Positions 34,247 to 43,165 are shown, counted from the first letter of the stretch. The stretch: DNA of 64,000 nucleotides from Caldilineae bacterium (GCA_020634625.1 JACKBJ010000005.1:62001-126000), one strand, 5' to 3'. Numbers and translations are program-made. The notes: generated by a model not told the origin, from the sequence alone.

Positions 34247-35095
34247 CTATCCCAACAGCCAGAGGGCCAGGAAGGCGGCCACCCACAGCCGAGTCTCGCG
34301 GGCGAAGGCCTGGATGCTGCGGAACTCCGGCAGCCGCACCGATGCCTGCGCCCGACGGCCGAGCACCAGCTGGCCCGCCCGCAGGCACCATAGCCCGAAG
34401 AAGAGCGCCAGCAGCACGTCCCCCTGCCAGCCCAGCCAGGCGATGGCCAGCAGCTCGGGCAGCAGGGCGCGGGTGAGGGCCTCGGGCGGCGCCTCGGGCC
34501 CGTCCATCCAGGCCCGCTCGACCAGGGCCAGTCCGGGCAGGAAGAGCGCCAGCGGGGCCCAGGCCACGAACGCCGGCGCGGCCCCGACGCCCCAGGCGCG
34601 AAAGCCGATGAGCAGACAGGGCAGGCCGAGCAGCAGCTCGGCCAGGGCCGGCAGGCGGCGGTCCAGCGGCAGGCCCTCCGCCCGCAGCAGGCCCAGGAAG
34701 CCCAGGCCAGCGCCGAGCGCCATCAGCACGGCCGCCCAGGTGCGTCGCTCGGCCGAGGGCAGCAGGGCCAGGAAGGCCAGCAGCAGGATCGGGCAGAGCA
34801 GGAGCCCGAGGCCGGCCGGCGCGCCCAGGATGCGCGGGCGCCCGGCAGCCGGCGGCCGGCCGGCCTGCCGCCAGGCTGCCGGCCGAGCCAGGCCTTCACC
34901 CAGCGGAACCAGCCCGACCAGCGCCGCCAAGAGGATCAGGCTGGCGACATCGGGGGGTTCGGGAAAGAAGGCCAGGTAGAGCCCGCCCAGGCTGGCGGCG
35001 CCGAAGTGCGACCAGGCACGCCGATCCTGGGCCGATGCCAGAACGATCCGACGCGCTCCGCCGCTCCGAGCGCCCGAAACCGCGCCCACCTTCAT
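34247..35095 (-). CDS. Polytopic membrane protein of unknown function, last gene of the cbb3 operon
   Basis: A 282-residue hydrophobic protein with about 8-9 predicted helices (LGGLYLAFF, LILLAALVGLVPLG, GLLLCPILLLAFLALL, AVLMALGAGLGFLGLL, LAELLLGLPCLLIGFRAWG, FVAWAPLALFLPGLAL, LLAIAWLGWQGDVLLALFFGLW, LWVAAFLALWLLG). I recognise no family. Its ATG overlaps the SafE stop (ATGA), so it is made with the oxidase assembly factors. A role in copper or heme delivery is conceivable only from context. It converges with YceI; the gap is 118 nt. Confidence 0.7.
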   Translation of the reverse strand: MKVGAVSGARSGGARRIVLASAQDRRAWSHFGAASLGGLYLAFFPEPPDVASLILLAALVGLVPLGEGLARPAAWRQAGRPPAAGRPRILGAPAGLGLLLCPILLLAFLALLPSAERRTWAAVLMALGAGLGFLGLLRAEGLPLDRRLPALAELLLGLPCLLIGFRAWGVGAAPAFVAWAPLALFLPGLALVERAWMDGPEAPPEALTRALLPELLAIAWLGWQGDVLLALFFGLWCLRAGQLVLGRRAQASVRLPEFRSIQAFARETRLWVAAFLALWLLG

Positions 35096-35751
35096 GCGGC
35101 CCGGTAGATCGCGAAGCCGAGCAGGGTCAGCGCCGCCAGCAGCGCCGAGCCCCGGCGCAGCAGCGGCAGCCAGGCGCCCTGGCCGCGCCGCGCGGCCCAG
35201 CTGAAGCCCATCTGGCCGACCAGCACCAGCGGCAGGGTGCCGGCGGCGAAGCTGATCATCCACAGCGCGCCCTGGCCGGGCCCCGGCGCGGCCACCGCCG
35301 CACCGGCAGCGGTGTACAGGATGCCGCAGGGCAGCACCGGCGTCAGCAGGCCCAGGCCCAGCGCGCGGCCGGCCGGCGGCAAGCCCATCAGGCGCCGGGC
35401 GCCCGCGCCGTGCCAGCGACCCAGGAAGGCCGGGCCCCGGTCGCGGGGCGAGATGGCATAGGCCAGGAGCGGCAGCACCGCCACGGCCGCCAGGAGGGGC
35501 CAGCTGAGCAGGGGGCGCAAGGGGGCTCCGGCCGCCGCCAGGATCGCGCCCAGGCTGGCGTAGGCGCCGAAGCGACCCAGGTGGTACAGGCCCAGACGCG
35601 CCAGCGGCCGTTCCTCCGGCCGGCCCAAGAGGCAGGCCAGGGGACCGCACATGCCCATGCAGTGCAAGCCGCCGCCCAGGCCCAGCGCGAAGAAGGTCGC
35701 GCTGCCAGCCAGGGCCTGGGCCTGGTCGATGGTGCAGTGGAAGGGGTTCAT
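35092..35751 (-). CDS. TauE/SafE-type membrane protein of the cbb3 operon
   Basis: A 219-residue, six-helix membrane protein of the UreH-like/SafE group that accompanies cbb3 oxidase genes. The signatures GGGLHCMGMCGPLACL near the N terminus and TPVLPCGILYTA in the middle place paired Cys and Met in the membrane, typical of copper-handling members of the group. It probably assists copper insertion into CcoN. Its ATG overlaps the ccoG stop by 4 nt and its stop overlaps the next ATG. Confidence 0.85.
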   Translation of the reverse strand: MNPFHCTIDQAQALAGSATFFALGLGGGLHCMGMCGPLACLLGRPEERPLARLGLYHLGRFGAYASLGAILAAAGAPLRPLLSWPLLAAVAVLPLLAYAISPRDRGPAFLGRWHGAGARRLMGLPPAGRALGLGLLTPVLPCGILYTAAGAAVAAPGPGQGALWMISFAAGTLPLVLVGQMGFSWAARRGQGAWLPLLRRGSALLAALTLLGFAIYRAA

Positions 35752-37130
35752 GGCCCGATGAAGTCCAGCTGGGAGCGCACGACGGCCTCGCTGCCCAGGT
35801 CGCGCGTCTCCACCTGCACGGTGAAGCCACCGCGGTAGCTCGCCTGCGGTACCCGGACGATCAGGGGCAGGCGTTGATCGTCCAGGCTGTCCAGCTCGAC
35901 CGAGGCGATCGGCAGCACCGCCTCGGCGCCCTCGGGCAGGATCGCCCGCAGCTCGAACTGGCTGCGCCGCGGCGTCTTGTTGACCAGGTGGACCTGGTAC
36001 AGGTTCTGGTAGTACCCGTTCTCCAAGGCGTAGGGCGCGCCGGTCTGGCGGATCAGAGTGGCCTCGAAGGGCCGCCGGCCCGCCGCCGCGACGCTGAACC
36101 CGCCGGCCAGCAGCGCCAGCACCACCAGGTAGAGGTAGACCCGCGGCCGCAGCCAGCGCCGGCGCGCCGCGCCCTCCAGGCCGGCCAGCGAGTCGTAGCG
36201 TACCAGGCCGGTGGGCCGGCCCAGCCGGGTCATGATGTCGTCGCAGGCATCGATGCAGTTGGCGCAGCCGATGCACTCCATCTGCAGGCCTTCGCGGATG
36301 TCGATCGCCGTCGGGCAGACCTCGACGCAGCGCAGGCAGTCGATGCAGTCGCCGGCGCCGGCCTGGTGCACCCCGCCGCGCGGCTCGCCGCGGCGCTCGT
36401 CGTAGCCGATGACCAGCGAATCGTCGTCGGTCAGCGCCGACTGGAGCCGACCGTAGGGGCAGAGCAGCAGGCAGGTCTGCTCGCGGAACCAGGCGAAGTT
36501 GCCGTACAACGCGCCGGTGATGGCCGCCATCCAGACGAAGGCGCCCCAGTGCTCGCCGGGCGATTCGAAGATCCAGCGGCGCAGGTCGGCATAGCTCACG
36601 AAGTAGCTGATGAAGATGTTCGAGACCAGCACCGCGGCGCCCAGGTAGAGCGCGTGCTTGGTGGCCAGGATGCGCAGCTTGCGGCCGCGCAGTGGCTCCT
36701 TGGCCAGGCGCAGCTGGGCCTGCTTCGACCCCTCGAGCCAGCGCTCGATGGGCCGGAAGACGCCCTCGAGAAAGACCGTCTGCGGGCAGGCCCAACCGCA
36801 CCAGAGCCGGCCCCAGATGGCCGTGATCACGAAGATGCCGATGACCCCGCCGGCCACCAGGAAGAACAGCAGCCAGGCGTCCTGGGCGTTGAAGGTCTGT
36901 CCGAAGAGATAGAATCGGCGCCGAACCAGGTCGATCAGGATCAGCGGCTGGCCGCCGACCTTCACCAGCGGCGCCAGGGCATAGACCGCGATCAGCAGCA
37001 CGAAGGCGCGGCGCCGCCAGGTGGTGAAGCGTCCGGCCACGTCGGCCACGCGCACCTTCTGGCGCCGTCCGTCGGCCTGGATCGACCCCCGGCGCTGGTG
37101 CTGGGTCTGGATCGGCGGCTCGAGGCTCAT
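35748..37130 (-). CDS. ccoG: cbb3 oxidase accessory ferredoxin-like protein
   Basis: A 460-residue CcoG/RdxA/FixG protein with about five membrane helices. There is a cluster of Cys (WCGWACPQTVF, about 110-115; CLLLCPYG), two [4Fe-4S] sites at C262/265/268/272 and C286/289/292/296, and a C-terminal Ig-like periplasmic domain (about 345-460). CcoG reduces copper for cbb3 assembly (family knowledge). It starts right after the ccoP stop and is coupled to safE. The ccoH gene that normally follows ccoG is absent. Confidence 0.95.
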   Translation of the reverse strand: MSLEPPIQTQHQRRGSIQADGRRQKVRVADVAGRFTTWRRRAFVLLIAVYALAPLVKVGGQPLILIDLVRRRFYLFGQTFNAQDAWLLFFLVAGGVIGIFVITAIWGRLWCGWACPQTVFLEGVFRPIERWLEGSKQAQLRLAKEPLRGRKLRILATKHALYLGAAVLVSNIFISYFVSYADLRRWIFESPGEHWGAFVWMAAITGALYGNFAWFREQTCLLLCPYGRLQSALTDDDSLVIGYDERRGEPRGGVHQAGAGDCIDCLRCVEVCPTAIDIREGLQMECIGCANCIDACDDIMTRLGRPTGLVRYDSLAGLEGAARRRWLRPRVYLYLVVLALLAGGFSVAAAGRRPFEATLIRQTGAPYALENGYYQNLYQVHLVNKTPRRSQFELRAILPEGAEAVLPIASVELDSLDDQRLPLIVRVPQASYRGGFTVQVETRDLGSEAVVRSQLDFIGP

Positions 37131-37691
37131 CTAGGGCTCCTGGGTGCCCTGAGGCGCCTTGGGGTTGGGCGGCTCGCTGCCCTGCAGCGAGATGACGTAG
37201 GCGGCCACCTGCTGGATCTTCTCGGCCGACAGCGCGCCGCGCCAGGTGGGCATGCCCTTCTCGGGCACGCCCTGGAAGATGGTCAGGCCGATCTGCTCGG
37301 GCCGGCTGCCGTGCAGCCAGTAGGCATCGGTCAGGTTGGGCCCGATGTTGCCCTCGCCCAGGCTGCCGTGGCAGGCGAAGCAGGTCGATTCGAACACGGC
37401 CTTGCCGGCCGCCAGCGCCTCCGGATCGGCCAGCGCCGCCTCGACCTCCTCGGCCGTCGGGGGCGCGCCGCCCTTCTCCAGCTGCAGGGCCTGCAGCTCG
37501 GCCCACTGTTGAGCGTGGATCTCGCGGATGCTCGGCTCGGTGCCGAAGGTCTCGCGCGCGCCCCACCAGTAGAGGGCCAGCAGGATGGTCAGGACGAAAG
37601 TGCCCAGCCACCAGCGCGGCAGCTGGTTGTCGAACTCCTGAATGCCGTCGAAGTCGTGGTCGCGGACCACATCACGGCGCTCTTGCTTCAT
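37131..37691 (-). CDS. ccoP: cbb3 oxidase cytochrome c subunit, single heme
   Basis: A 186-residue CcoP. The N-terminal DHDFDGIQEFDNQLPRWW segment and one membrane helix (about 28-45) are typical. It then has one heme c site CFACH (104-108) with GMPTWRG supplying the axial Met. Proteobacterial CcoP has two hemes and about 300 residues; this one has one, as in some Bacteroidetes-type enzymes. The ATG has GAGGAG 7 nt upstream. Confidence 0.93.
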   Translation of the reverse strand: MKQERRDVVRDHDFDGIQEFDNQLPRWWLGTFVLTILLALYWWGARETFGTEPSIREIHAQQWAELQALQLEKGGAPPTAEEVEAALADPEALAAGKAVFESTCFACHGSLGEGNIGPNLTDAYWLHGSRPEQIGLTIFQGVPEKGMPTWRGALSAEKIQQVAAYVISLQGSEPPNPKAPQGTQEP

Positions 37692-37701
37692 CGGGGGCTC
37701 C

Positions 37702-37863
37702 TCAATCGTTGTCGAGCGGCAGCAGGGACATTCGCTCCTGCCTGGGGCGTCGGGCGGGGCGCCACTGCCAGGCCACCACCGCGGCGTAGATGATCACGAA
37801 GGCCAGGAGGAAGACCAGAAGCCGCGGATCGGCCGGCAGGGCTTCCAGGATCAGGCTGCGCAT
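37702..37863 (-). CDS. ccoQ: cbb3 oxidase small subunit CcoQ
   Basis: Fifty-three codons (ATG 37863 to TGA 37702). There is one membrane helix, LLVFLLAFVIIYAAVVAWQW (15-34), then an Arg-rich tail ending LLPLDND. Its position between ccoNO and ccoP, its size and its single helix identify it as CcoQ, which stabilises the complex. GAGGAG lies 7 nt before the start. Confidence 0.85.
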   Translation of the reverse strand: MRSLILEALPADPRLLVFLLAFVIIYAAVVAWQWRPARRPRQERMSLLPLDND

Positions 37864-37873
37864 GGTGAGCTCC

Positions 37874-40162
37874 TCAAGGTTGGATCTTGTGGTCCGCCCC
37901 CAGCTTCTGCAGGTAGGCGATCAGGGCGATCAGCTCGGTGTCCGGCGCGGCCGTCTCGCCCTCGGCCGTGAGGCCGTCCGCGATCGCGACCGCCTGGGAC
38001 TCGGCCTGGTCGACGGCGCCCTCGATGGCCGCCGCGTCGTAGGGCACGCCCAGCTTGCGCATGGTGTTCATCACCCGTGGGATGCGGGCCGTGTCGAGCC
38101 GGGTGTCGGCCAGGAAGGCGTAGCTGGGCATGATCGAACCCTGCGAGGTCGAGCGCGGGTCCTGCATGTGGCGGTAGTGCCAGAGGTCGGGGTACTTGCC
38201 GCCGACCCGGGCCAGGTCCGGGCCGGTGCGCTTGCTGCCCCACTGGAAGGGGTGGTCGTACATCGACTCCCAGGCCTCGCTGGGATCGCCGTAGCGCAGG
38301 GTTTCGGCGACCAGGGGGCGCACCATCTGGGTGTGGCAGACGTAGCAGCCCTCGCGACGGTAGATGTCGCGGCCTGCCAGCTCCAAGGGCGTGTAGGGCA
38401 GGGCCGTCCGCTCCATGGCCACGGCCTTGTCGCTGAAGACCATCGGCAGGATCTGCACCATGCCGCCGATCAGCACCGCTACCAGGGCCAGCACGGTGAA
38501 GAGCAGGGCCTTGCCCTCGAGCAGCTCGTGCCAGGGCCGGCCGTCGACCATTCCGGCGCCGCGGGCGCGCAGCCGGATCACGAGGAGCACGAAGGCCGCG
38601 ATCGCGATCAGGCTGGTCACGCCGGCCGGCGTCCCGCGCAGGCCCAGGGCCATCGCCAGCGCGAAGCCAAGCAGCGTCAGGCCGATCACCGGCGACCGCA
38701 GCAGGCGCAGGTTGCTCGGCCCCTCGGCCGCCGTCTCCACGCTCACCTGAGTGCTGACGACGGTGGCCTTGCCCGCGCGAGCCGTCTTGACCAGGTTCCA
38801 GGCCATCAAGAGGAAGGTCGACAGGTAGAGCAGGCCGCCCACCAGGCGCAGCATGTACATCGTGCGGCTGGCGGCGATGCTCTCCAGGAAGTCCGGGTAG
38901 AGCAGCGTGCCCTCGGGCGTCAGGGCGCGCCACATCAGGCCCTGGGTGATGCCGCTGACGTACATGGCGGCCATGTAGAAGACGATGCCGACCATGCCCA
39001 GCCAGAAGTGCAGGTTGGCCATGCGCTCGCTGTGCAGCTTGCTGCCGTAGAGCTTGGGCACCAGCCAGTAGAACATGCCGGCGGCCATGAAGCCGTTCCA
39101 GCCCAGGGCGCCGCCGTGGACGTGGCTGATCACCCAGTCGGTGTTGTGGGCCAGGGCGTTGACCGAGCGGATGCTCATCATCGGCCCTTCGAAGGTGGAC
39201 ATGCCGTAGAAGGTGATCGCGGCGGCGAAGAACTTGATCACCGGATCGGTGCGCAGCTTGTCCCAGGCGCCGCGCAGGGTGAGCAGGCCGTTGATCATGC
39301 CGCCCCAGCTGGGCGCCCAGAGCATCACCGAGAAGACCGTGCCCAGGTTCTGGGCCCATTCGGGCAGGGCGCTGTTGAGCAGGTGGTGCGGGCCGGCCCA
39401 GATGTACAGGAAGACCAGGGCCCAGAAGTGCACGATCGACAGGCGGTAGCTGTAGATCGGCTTGCCGATGGCCTTGGGCAGGAAGTAGTACATGATCCCC
39501 AGCACCGGCGTGGTCAGGAAGAAGGCCACCGCGTTGTGGCCGTACCACCACTGCACCAGGGCGTCCTGGACGCCGCCGAAGACGCTGTAGGAGTGCAGCG
39601 CCTCGGAGGGCAGGGCCAGGCTGTTGACGATGTGCAGCACGGCCACGGTCAGGATGCTGGCGATGTAGAACCAGAGCGCCACGTACAGGTTCTTCTCGTT
39701 GCGGATGGCCAGGGTCCAAAAGAAGTTCACCGCGAAGGCCACCCAGATCAAGGCGATGGCGATGTCGATGTACCACTCCAGCTCGGCGTACTCCTTGCCC
39801 TGGGTCAGGCCGAGCGGCAGGCTGATGGCGGCCGCCACGATGATCAGCTGCCAGCCCCAGAAGTGGATCTTCGACAGCAGGTCCGAGGCCATCCGCGTCT
39901 TGAGCAGGCGCTGGCTGCTGTAGTAGACCCCGGCGAAGATCATGTTGCCCACGAAGGCGAAGATCACCGCGTTGGTGTGCAGCGGGCGCAGGCGCCCGAA
40001 CTGGATCCAGGGCAGCGAGCCGTTGCCGTTGAGCTGCCAGAAGGCCAGCTGGCTGGCGATGATGACGCCGACCAGCATGCCGACCGCACCCCAGAGCACC
40101 GAAGCCCATAGGAATCGGCGCACCGATGCGTCGTCGTAGGTCACCGTGCGTTCTTGGATCAC
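37874..40162 (-). CDS. ccoNO: cbb3 cytochrome oxidase, fused subunits I and II
   Basis: One 762-residue chain holds CcoN (1 to about 480) and CcoO (about 545-762). CcoN has heme b ligands H62 (LRPLHTNA) and the HVH pair H347/H349, copper ligands H209 (WWYGHNAV) and H259/H260 (AGPHHLLN), and Y253 at the cross-link position. CcoO has a membrane helix (about 552-573) and heme c CYVCH (606-610). It reduces oxygen with high affinity. CcoNO fusions are known in Bacteroidetes and other groups. The GTG start overlaps the ccoS stop by 4 nt. Confidence 0.96.
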   Translation of the reverse strand: MIQERTVTYDDASVRRFLWASVLWGAVGMLVGVIIASQLAFWQLNGNGSLPWIQFGRLRPLHTNAVIFAFVGNMIFAGVYYSSQRLLKTRMASDLLSKIHFWGWQLIIVAAAISLPLGLTQGKEYAELEWYIDIAIALIWVAFAVNFFWTLAIRNEKNLYVALWFYIASILTVAVLHIVNSLALPSEALHSYSVFGGVQDALVQWWYGHNAVAFFLTTPVLGIMYYFLPKAIGKPIYSYRLSIVHFWALVFLYIWAGPHHLLNSALPEWAQNLGTVFSVMLWAPSWGGMINGLLTLRGAWDKLRTDPVIKFFAAAITFYGMSTFEGPMMSIRSVNALAHNTDWVISHVHGGALGWNGFMAAGMFYWLVPKLYGSKLHSERMANLHFWLGMVGIVFYMAAMYVSGITQGLMWRALTPEGTLLYPDFLESIAASRTMYMLRLVGGLLYLSTFLLMAWNLVKTARAGKATVVSTQVSVETAAEGPSNLRLLRSPVIGLTLLGFALAMALGLRGTPAGVTSLIAIAAFVLLVIRLRARGAGMVDGRPWHELLEGKALLFTVLALVAVLIGGMVQILPMVFSDKAVAMERTALPYTPLELAGRDIYRREGCYVCHTQMVRPLVAETLRYGDPSEAWESMYDHPFQWGSKRTGPDLARVGGKYPDLWHYRHMQDPRSTSQGSIMPSYAFLADTRLDTARIPRVMNTMRKLGVPYDAAAIEGAVDQAESQAVAIADGLTAEGETAAPDTELIALIAYLQKLGADHKIQP

Positions 40163-40299
40163 GTATCGTCCTCCAGGGGCTTGATCGAGAGCTGCATCGA
40201 ATGGTCCAGATCGTCGTTCTGGACGCTGTACACGAAGAGCAGGACCGCCAGGGCGGCCAGGATGAGGCTGATGAAGATCAGCAGCACCAGCACGTTCAT
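40159..40299 (-). CDS. ccoS: cbb3 oxidase maturation protein CcoS
   Basis: Forty-six residues, ATG 40299 to TGA 40159. The N-terminal helix MNVLVLLIFISLILAALAVL and the following LFVYSVQNDDLDH stretch match CcoS, needed to insert heme and copper into CcoN. Both ends overlap neighbours by 4 nt (ATGA with ccoI, GTGA with ccoNO). Confidence 0.9.
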   Translation of the reverse strand: MNVLVLLIFISLILAALAVLLFVYSVQNDDLDHSMQLSIKPLEDDT

Positions 40300-42725
40300 C
40301 GGGTCACCATCCGGCTGGTGGTCAGGCTGACCAGGAGCGAGCTGGCCGGCATGGTCACCGCGCAGAGCAGGGGCGAGACCAGGCCGGCCAGGGCCAGGCT
40401 GACCAGGACCAGGTTGTAGACCCAGGCGAAGACCAGGTTGCCCCAGAGCGCCCGGCGCAGGGCCTGGGCCGTGGCGAAGAGCTCGGGCAGCCAGGCCAGC
40501 GAGCCGGAGGCGAAGCTGAAGTCACAGCGGTCGGCCAAGGGACTGTGCTCCCAGGCCGGGCTACCGCTGACCCGCGCCGCCTCCAGGGCCGGCGCGTCGT
40601 TGAGGCCATCGCCCAGCATCAGGCTGGGCGCGGCGGCCACCGCCGCGCGCTTGTCGGCCGGGCTGCAGGCGGCACGCGCCTCCTCGGGCGCCAGGCCCAT
40701 CTCGGCCGCCATGGCCTGGACCCGACCCGGATCGTCGCCGCTGAGGAGGCCCAGGCCGAGGCCCATGTCCCGCAGGCGTGCCAGGGAGGCCGGTCCGTCC
40801 ATCAGGCTGCGCTCGCGCAGCTCGAAGCTGGCCACCGGCCGGCCGTTCTGCCGCAGCTCGGCCCGCGCCTGACCCTGCGGATCCATCCGACGGCCCAGAA
40901 ACCAGTCCCCGCTCGGGTCCACGAAGGCCACGCCTTCGCCGGGAATCTCGCGCGCCTGCCCGGTCTCCGGATAGGGCTCGCCCCGGGCGGCCAGCTCGCG
41001 GTAGATCGCCCGGCTGACCGGATGCCGGCTCGCGCCGGCAGCCCCCATCAGGGCCCGCCGTGCGGCCGGCTCGAGGCGATGGAGCTGCTCGGCGTCGGCC
41101 AGCTCCAGGTCGGCCAGGGTCAGCGTGCCGGTCTTGTCCAGCCAGACCTGGCGCACCTCGAGCAGGCGCTCCAGGAGGCCCGGCTGGCGCAGGGTCAGGC
41201 CCAGGCCCGCCAGGCGTTGGTCGGCCAGGCTGCGCGCCAGGGGAACGGCGATGCCCAGACCACAGGGGCAGGTGACGACGAGCACGGCGATGAAGACCTG
41301 CAGGGCCTGTCGTGGATCGCGCGGCCACCACCCGGCCAGGCCGGCCAGAGCCGCGCCGAGCACGAAGAAGGTGTAGGCCTTGACGCTCCAGCGCCAGAGC
41401 ACGGGCAGCTCCTCCTGGCCACGGTCGCTGGGCAGCAGGCCGGCCAATGCCGACGCTTCGAAGTCGGCCGTCGCCAGCAGACGCGCCGGCCGATCGCTGA
41501 TCAGCCGCGCCCCGGCCCGGATCGCATCGCCGGGTGCCAGCGCCACCGGCTGTCGCTCGCCGGTCAGCGATGCCAGGTCGAACTCCAGGCGCTGTTCCGC
41601 CGGGGCGACCGCGGATCCGTCTTCGGCCGGGCCGGGCTGTCCGCCGCGATCGAAGGCCGTCGGGGCGGGCGCCGGCGTGCCGGCGCGCCGGCCCTCGAGG
41701 CGTGCCTCGACCGGACAGAGGCTGCCCGGCTGCAGCAGCAGGCGTTGGCCGGCGCGCAGGCCAGCCCAGGGCAGCTCGCGCGGGCGCGGGTCGAGCACCG
41801 TCACGCGGGCCTGGCTGAAGGCCTCGGAGCCCAGCAGTCGGCGCCGATTGGACAGCAGCGTCCGCTCCTGCAGGAAACGGCCGAGCAACATGAGGGTGAT
41901 GAAGACGTTGACCGAATCGAAGTACAGCGCCGTGCCGTCGCCCTGGGCGAAGGACCAGACCGAGCCGAGATAGGCCGCCAGGATGCCCAGCGAGACGGGG
42001 ATGTCGAAGTGGGCGATGCCGTGGCGCAGCGAGCGCCAGGCGCGCCCGAAGAAGTAGCTCCCGCCGTAGGCCACGGCCAGGCTGGTCAGGGCCAGCGACA
42101 GGCCGCGCAGCCAGGTCTGCAGAGCCCCGCCCGTCTCGCTCAGGCCAAGGTAGAAGGGCAGGGCGAAGGACATCGTGTTCAGGCTGAGCGCGGCACAGAC
42201 GCCCAGGCGCAGCATCAGGCTGCGGCTGGGGTCCTGCTCGCCGCCGGCCTCGCCGATCGGCCGCACCCGGTAGCCGAAGTCGGCCAGGGTCTCGAGGTAG
42301 GCGCGCAGGTCGAAGCGCTCGGGATCGAAGCGCAGGCTGAGCCGGCCCAGGGCGGCGTTGATGCCCAGACGGGCCAGCCCCTCGCGCCGGGCCAGCTTCT
42401 CGATGGCCCAGACGCAGGCGGCGCACTGGATGCCCTCCACCGCCAGGTCGAGGCTGCCCGCCCGAGCGCCCGGGCTCGCCTCGAGCCAATCCAGCTGCCC
42501 GCGGCGCTCGAAGTAGTCCAGCAGCGGGCGGATGCGGGTCGGCCGCAGCCGATAGTAGCCCTCGAGGCCGGCCTCGGAGAGCAGGCGGTGGACGGCCAGG
42601 CAGCCGGAGCAGCAATAGGCATCGCGCCGGCTGGCCGGCACCGGGTTGCCGCAGTGCAGGCAGAGGGCGGCGTTGCCGATGACAACGCCGCCCGACAAGG
42701 CGGGCGAGCTGGGGCCGATCTCCAT
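40296..42725 (-). CDS. ccoI: cbb3-type Cu+ P1B-ATPase (CcoI/FixI)
   Basis: An 809-residue copper exporter that supplies cbb3 assembly. A Cys-rich N terminus (C22/C25, C38/C39/C42) is followed by a heavy-metal domain with GIQCAAC (C101, C104). Then come membrane helices, the actuator motif LTGERQPV, the CPC copper gate in VVTCPCGLGIAVP, DKTGTLT, SRHPVSRA and GDGLNDAPAL. It is the first gene of the oxidase operon. The ATG at 42725 lies 8 nt after a TATCCT box and lacks a ribosome-binding site, so the mRNA looks leaderless. Confidence 0.95.
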   Translation of the reverse strand: MEIGPSSPALSGGVVIGNAALCLHCGNPVPASRRDAYCCSGCLAVHRLLSEAGLEGYYRLRPTRIRPLLDYFERRGQLDWLEASPGARAGSLDLAVEGIQCAACVWAIEKLARREGLARLGINAALGRLSLRFDPERFDLRAYLETLADFGYRVRPIGEAGGEQDPSRSLMLRLGVCAALSLNTMSFALPFYLGLSETGGALQTWLRGLSLALTSLAVAYGGSYFFGRAWRSLRHGIAHFDIPVSLGILAAYLGSVWSFAQGDGTALYFDSVNVFITLMLLGRFLQERTLLSNRRRLLGSEAFSQARVTVLDPRPRELPWAGLRAGQRLLLQPGSLCPVEARLEGRRAGTPAPAPTAFDRGGQPGPAEDGSAVAPAEQRLEFDLASLTGERQPVALAPGDAIRAGARLISDRPARLLATADFEASALAGLLPSDRGQEELPVLWRWSVKAYTFFVLGAALAGLAGWWPRDPRQALQVFIAVLVVTCPCGLGIAVPLARSLADQRLAGLGLTLRQPGLLERLLEVRQVWLDKTGTLTLADLELADAEQLHRLEPAARRALMGAAGASRHPVSRAIYRELAARGEPYPETGQAREIPGEGVAFVDPSGDWFLGRRMDPQGQARAELRQNGRPVASFELRERSLMDGPASLARLRDMGLGLGLLSGDDPGRVQAMAAEMGLAPEEARAACSPADKRAAVAAAPSLMLGDGLNDAPALEAARVSGSPAWEHSPLADRCDFSFASGSLAWLPELFATAQALRRALWGNLVFAWVYNLVLVSLALAGLVSPLLCAVTMPASSLLVSLTTSRMVTR

Positions 42726-42733
42726 GGCCCGCC

Positions 42734-42776
42734 AGGATACGCGACCCGGCGCTCAGCCCAGGATGACCTGCGTCAT
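42734..42776 (-). promoter_or_regulatory. cbb3 operon promoter with Crp/Fnr-type operator
   Basis: A perfect palindrome ATGAC-N4-GTCAT (42776-42763) resembles FNR/DNR-type boxes (TTGAC or TTGAT half-sites, 4-nt spacer). On the same strand TATCCT (42739-42734) fits a -10. The start of transcription would be about 42727, placing the operator centre at about -42.5, one base from the -41.5 of class II activation. No -35 is seen, as expected for an activator-dependent promoter. Confidence 0.55.
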
Positions 42777-42834
42777 ACTCCCGCGATCCGAACCCGGCTC
42801 CGGGAGCCGACCGTCCGCGCGGCGCTTGGCGGCG

Positions 42835-43107
42835 TCAGTCGATCTCGCGCAGCGCCAGGTCCTCGATCGCTTCGCGCTCCAGCAGCTCCTCCTCGACGCT
42901 GGCCAGCTCCTCGAGCGCATCGGCGATCCAGCGTTGGGCGACGCGGTAGCGCCGCGCACCCCCGCGGACCAGCACCGCGCAGGCCAGGGCTTCGGCGGCT
43001 TCGGCCGACTCGCAGCCGTGCCGATCCATGACCGAGGCAAGCAGCTGCTCGATCTCCTCGGCATGGCTGTTCAAGCAGTCGTTTCGGTCGAGGTTCTTGG
43101 ACGACAT
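42835..43107 (-). CDS. Small helical protein of unknown function upstream of ccoI
   Basis: Ninety residues, acidic and mostly helical, with two Cys early on (C11, C32) and an Ala/Glu-rich C terminus (DALEELASVEEELLEREAIEDLALREID) likely to form a coiled coil. I recognise no family. AGGAG lies 7 nt upstream of the ATG and a TGG-TATGAT box 59 nt upstream. It precedes the oxidase operon on the same strand; the operator lies in the 109-nt gap, so it has its own promoter. Confidence 0.65.
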   Translation of the reverse strand: MSSKNLDRNDCLNSHAEEIEQLLASVMDRHGCESAEAAEALACAVLVRGGARRYRVAQRWIADALEELASVEEELLEREAIEDLALREID

Positions 43108-43165
43108 GGAGCGCTCCTGGGGAGGAACCCCATCGGGTCATGGGCGGATCGCTGCGGCCATTTCG

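Noticed and set aside
37790..40111. 773-codon plus-strand frame opposite ccoNO
   Set aside because: Composition (His, Gln, Val, Asp-rich, no domain) is that of an antisense shadow. ccoNO itself has every heme and copper ligand.
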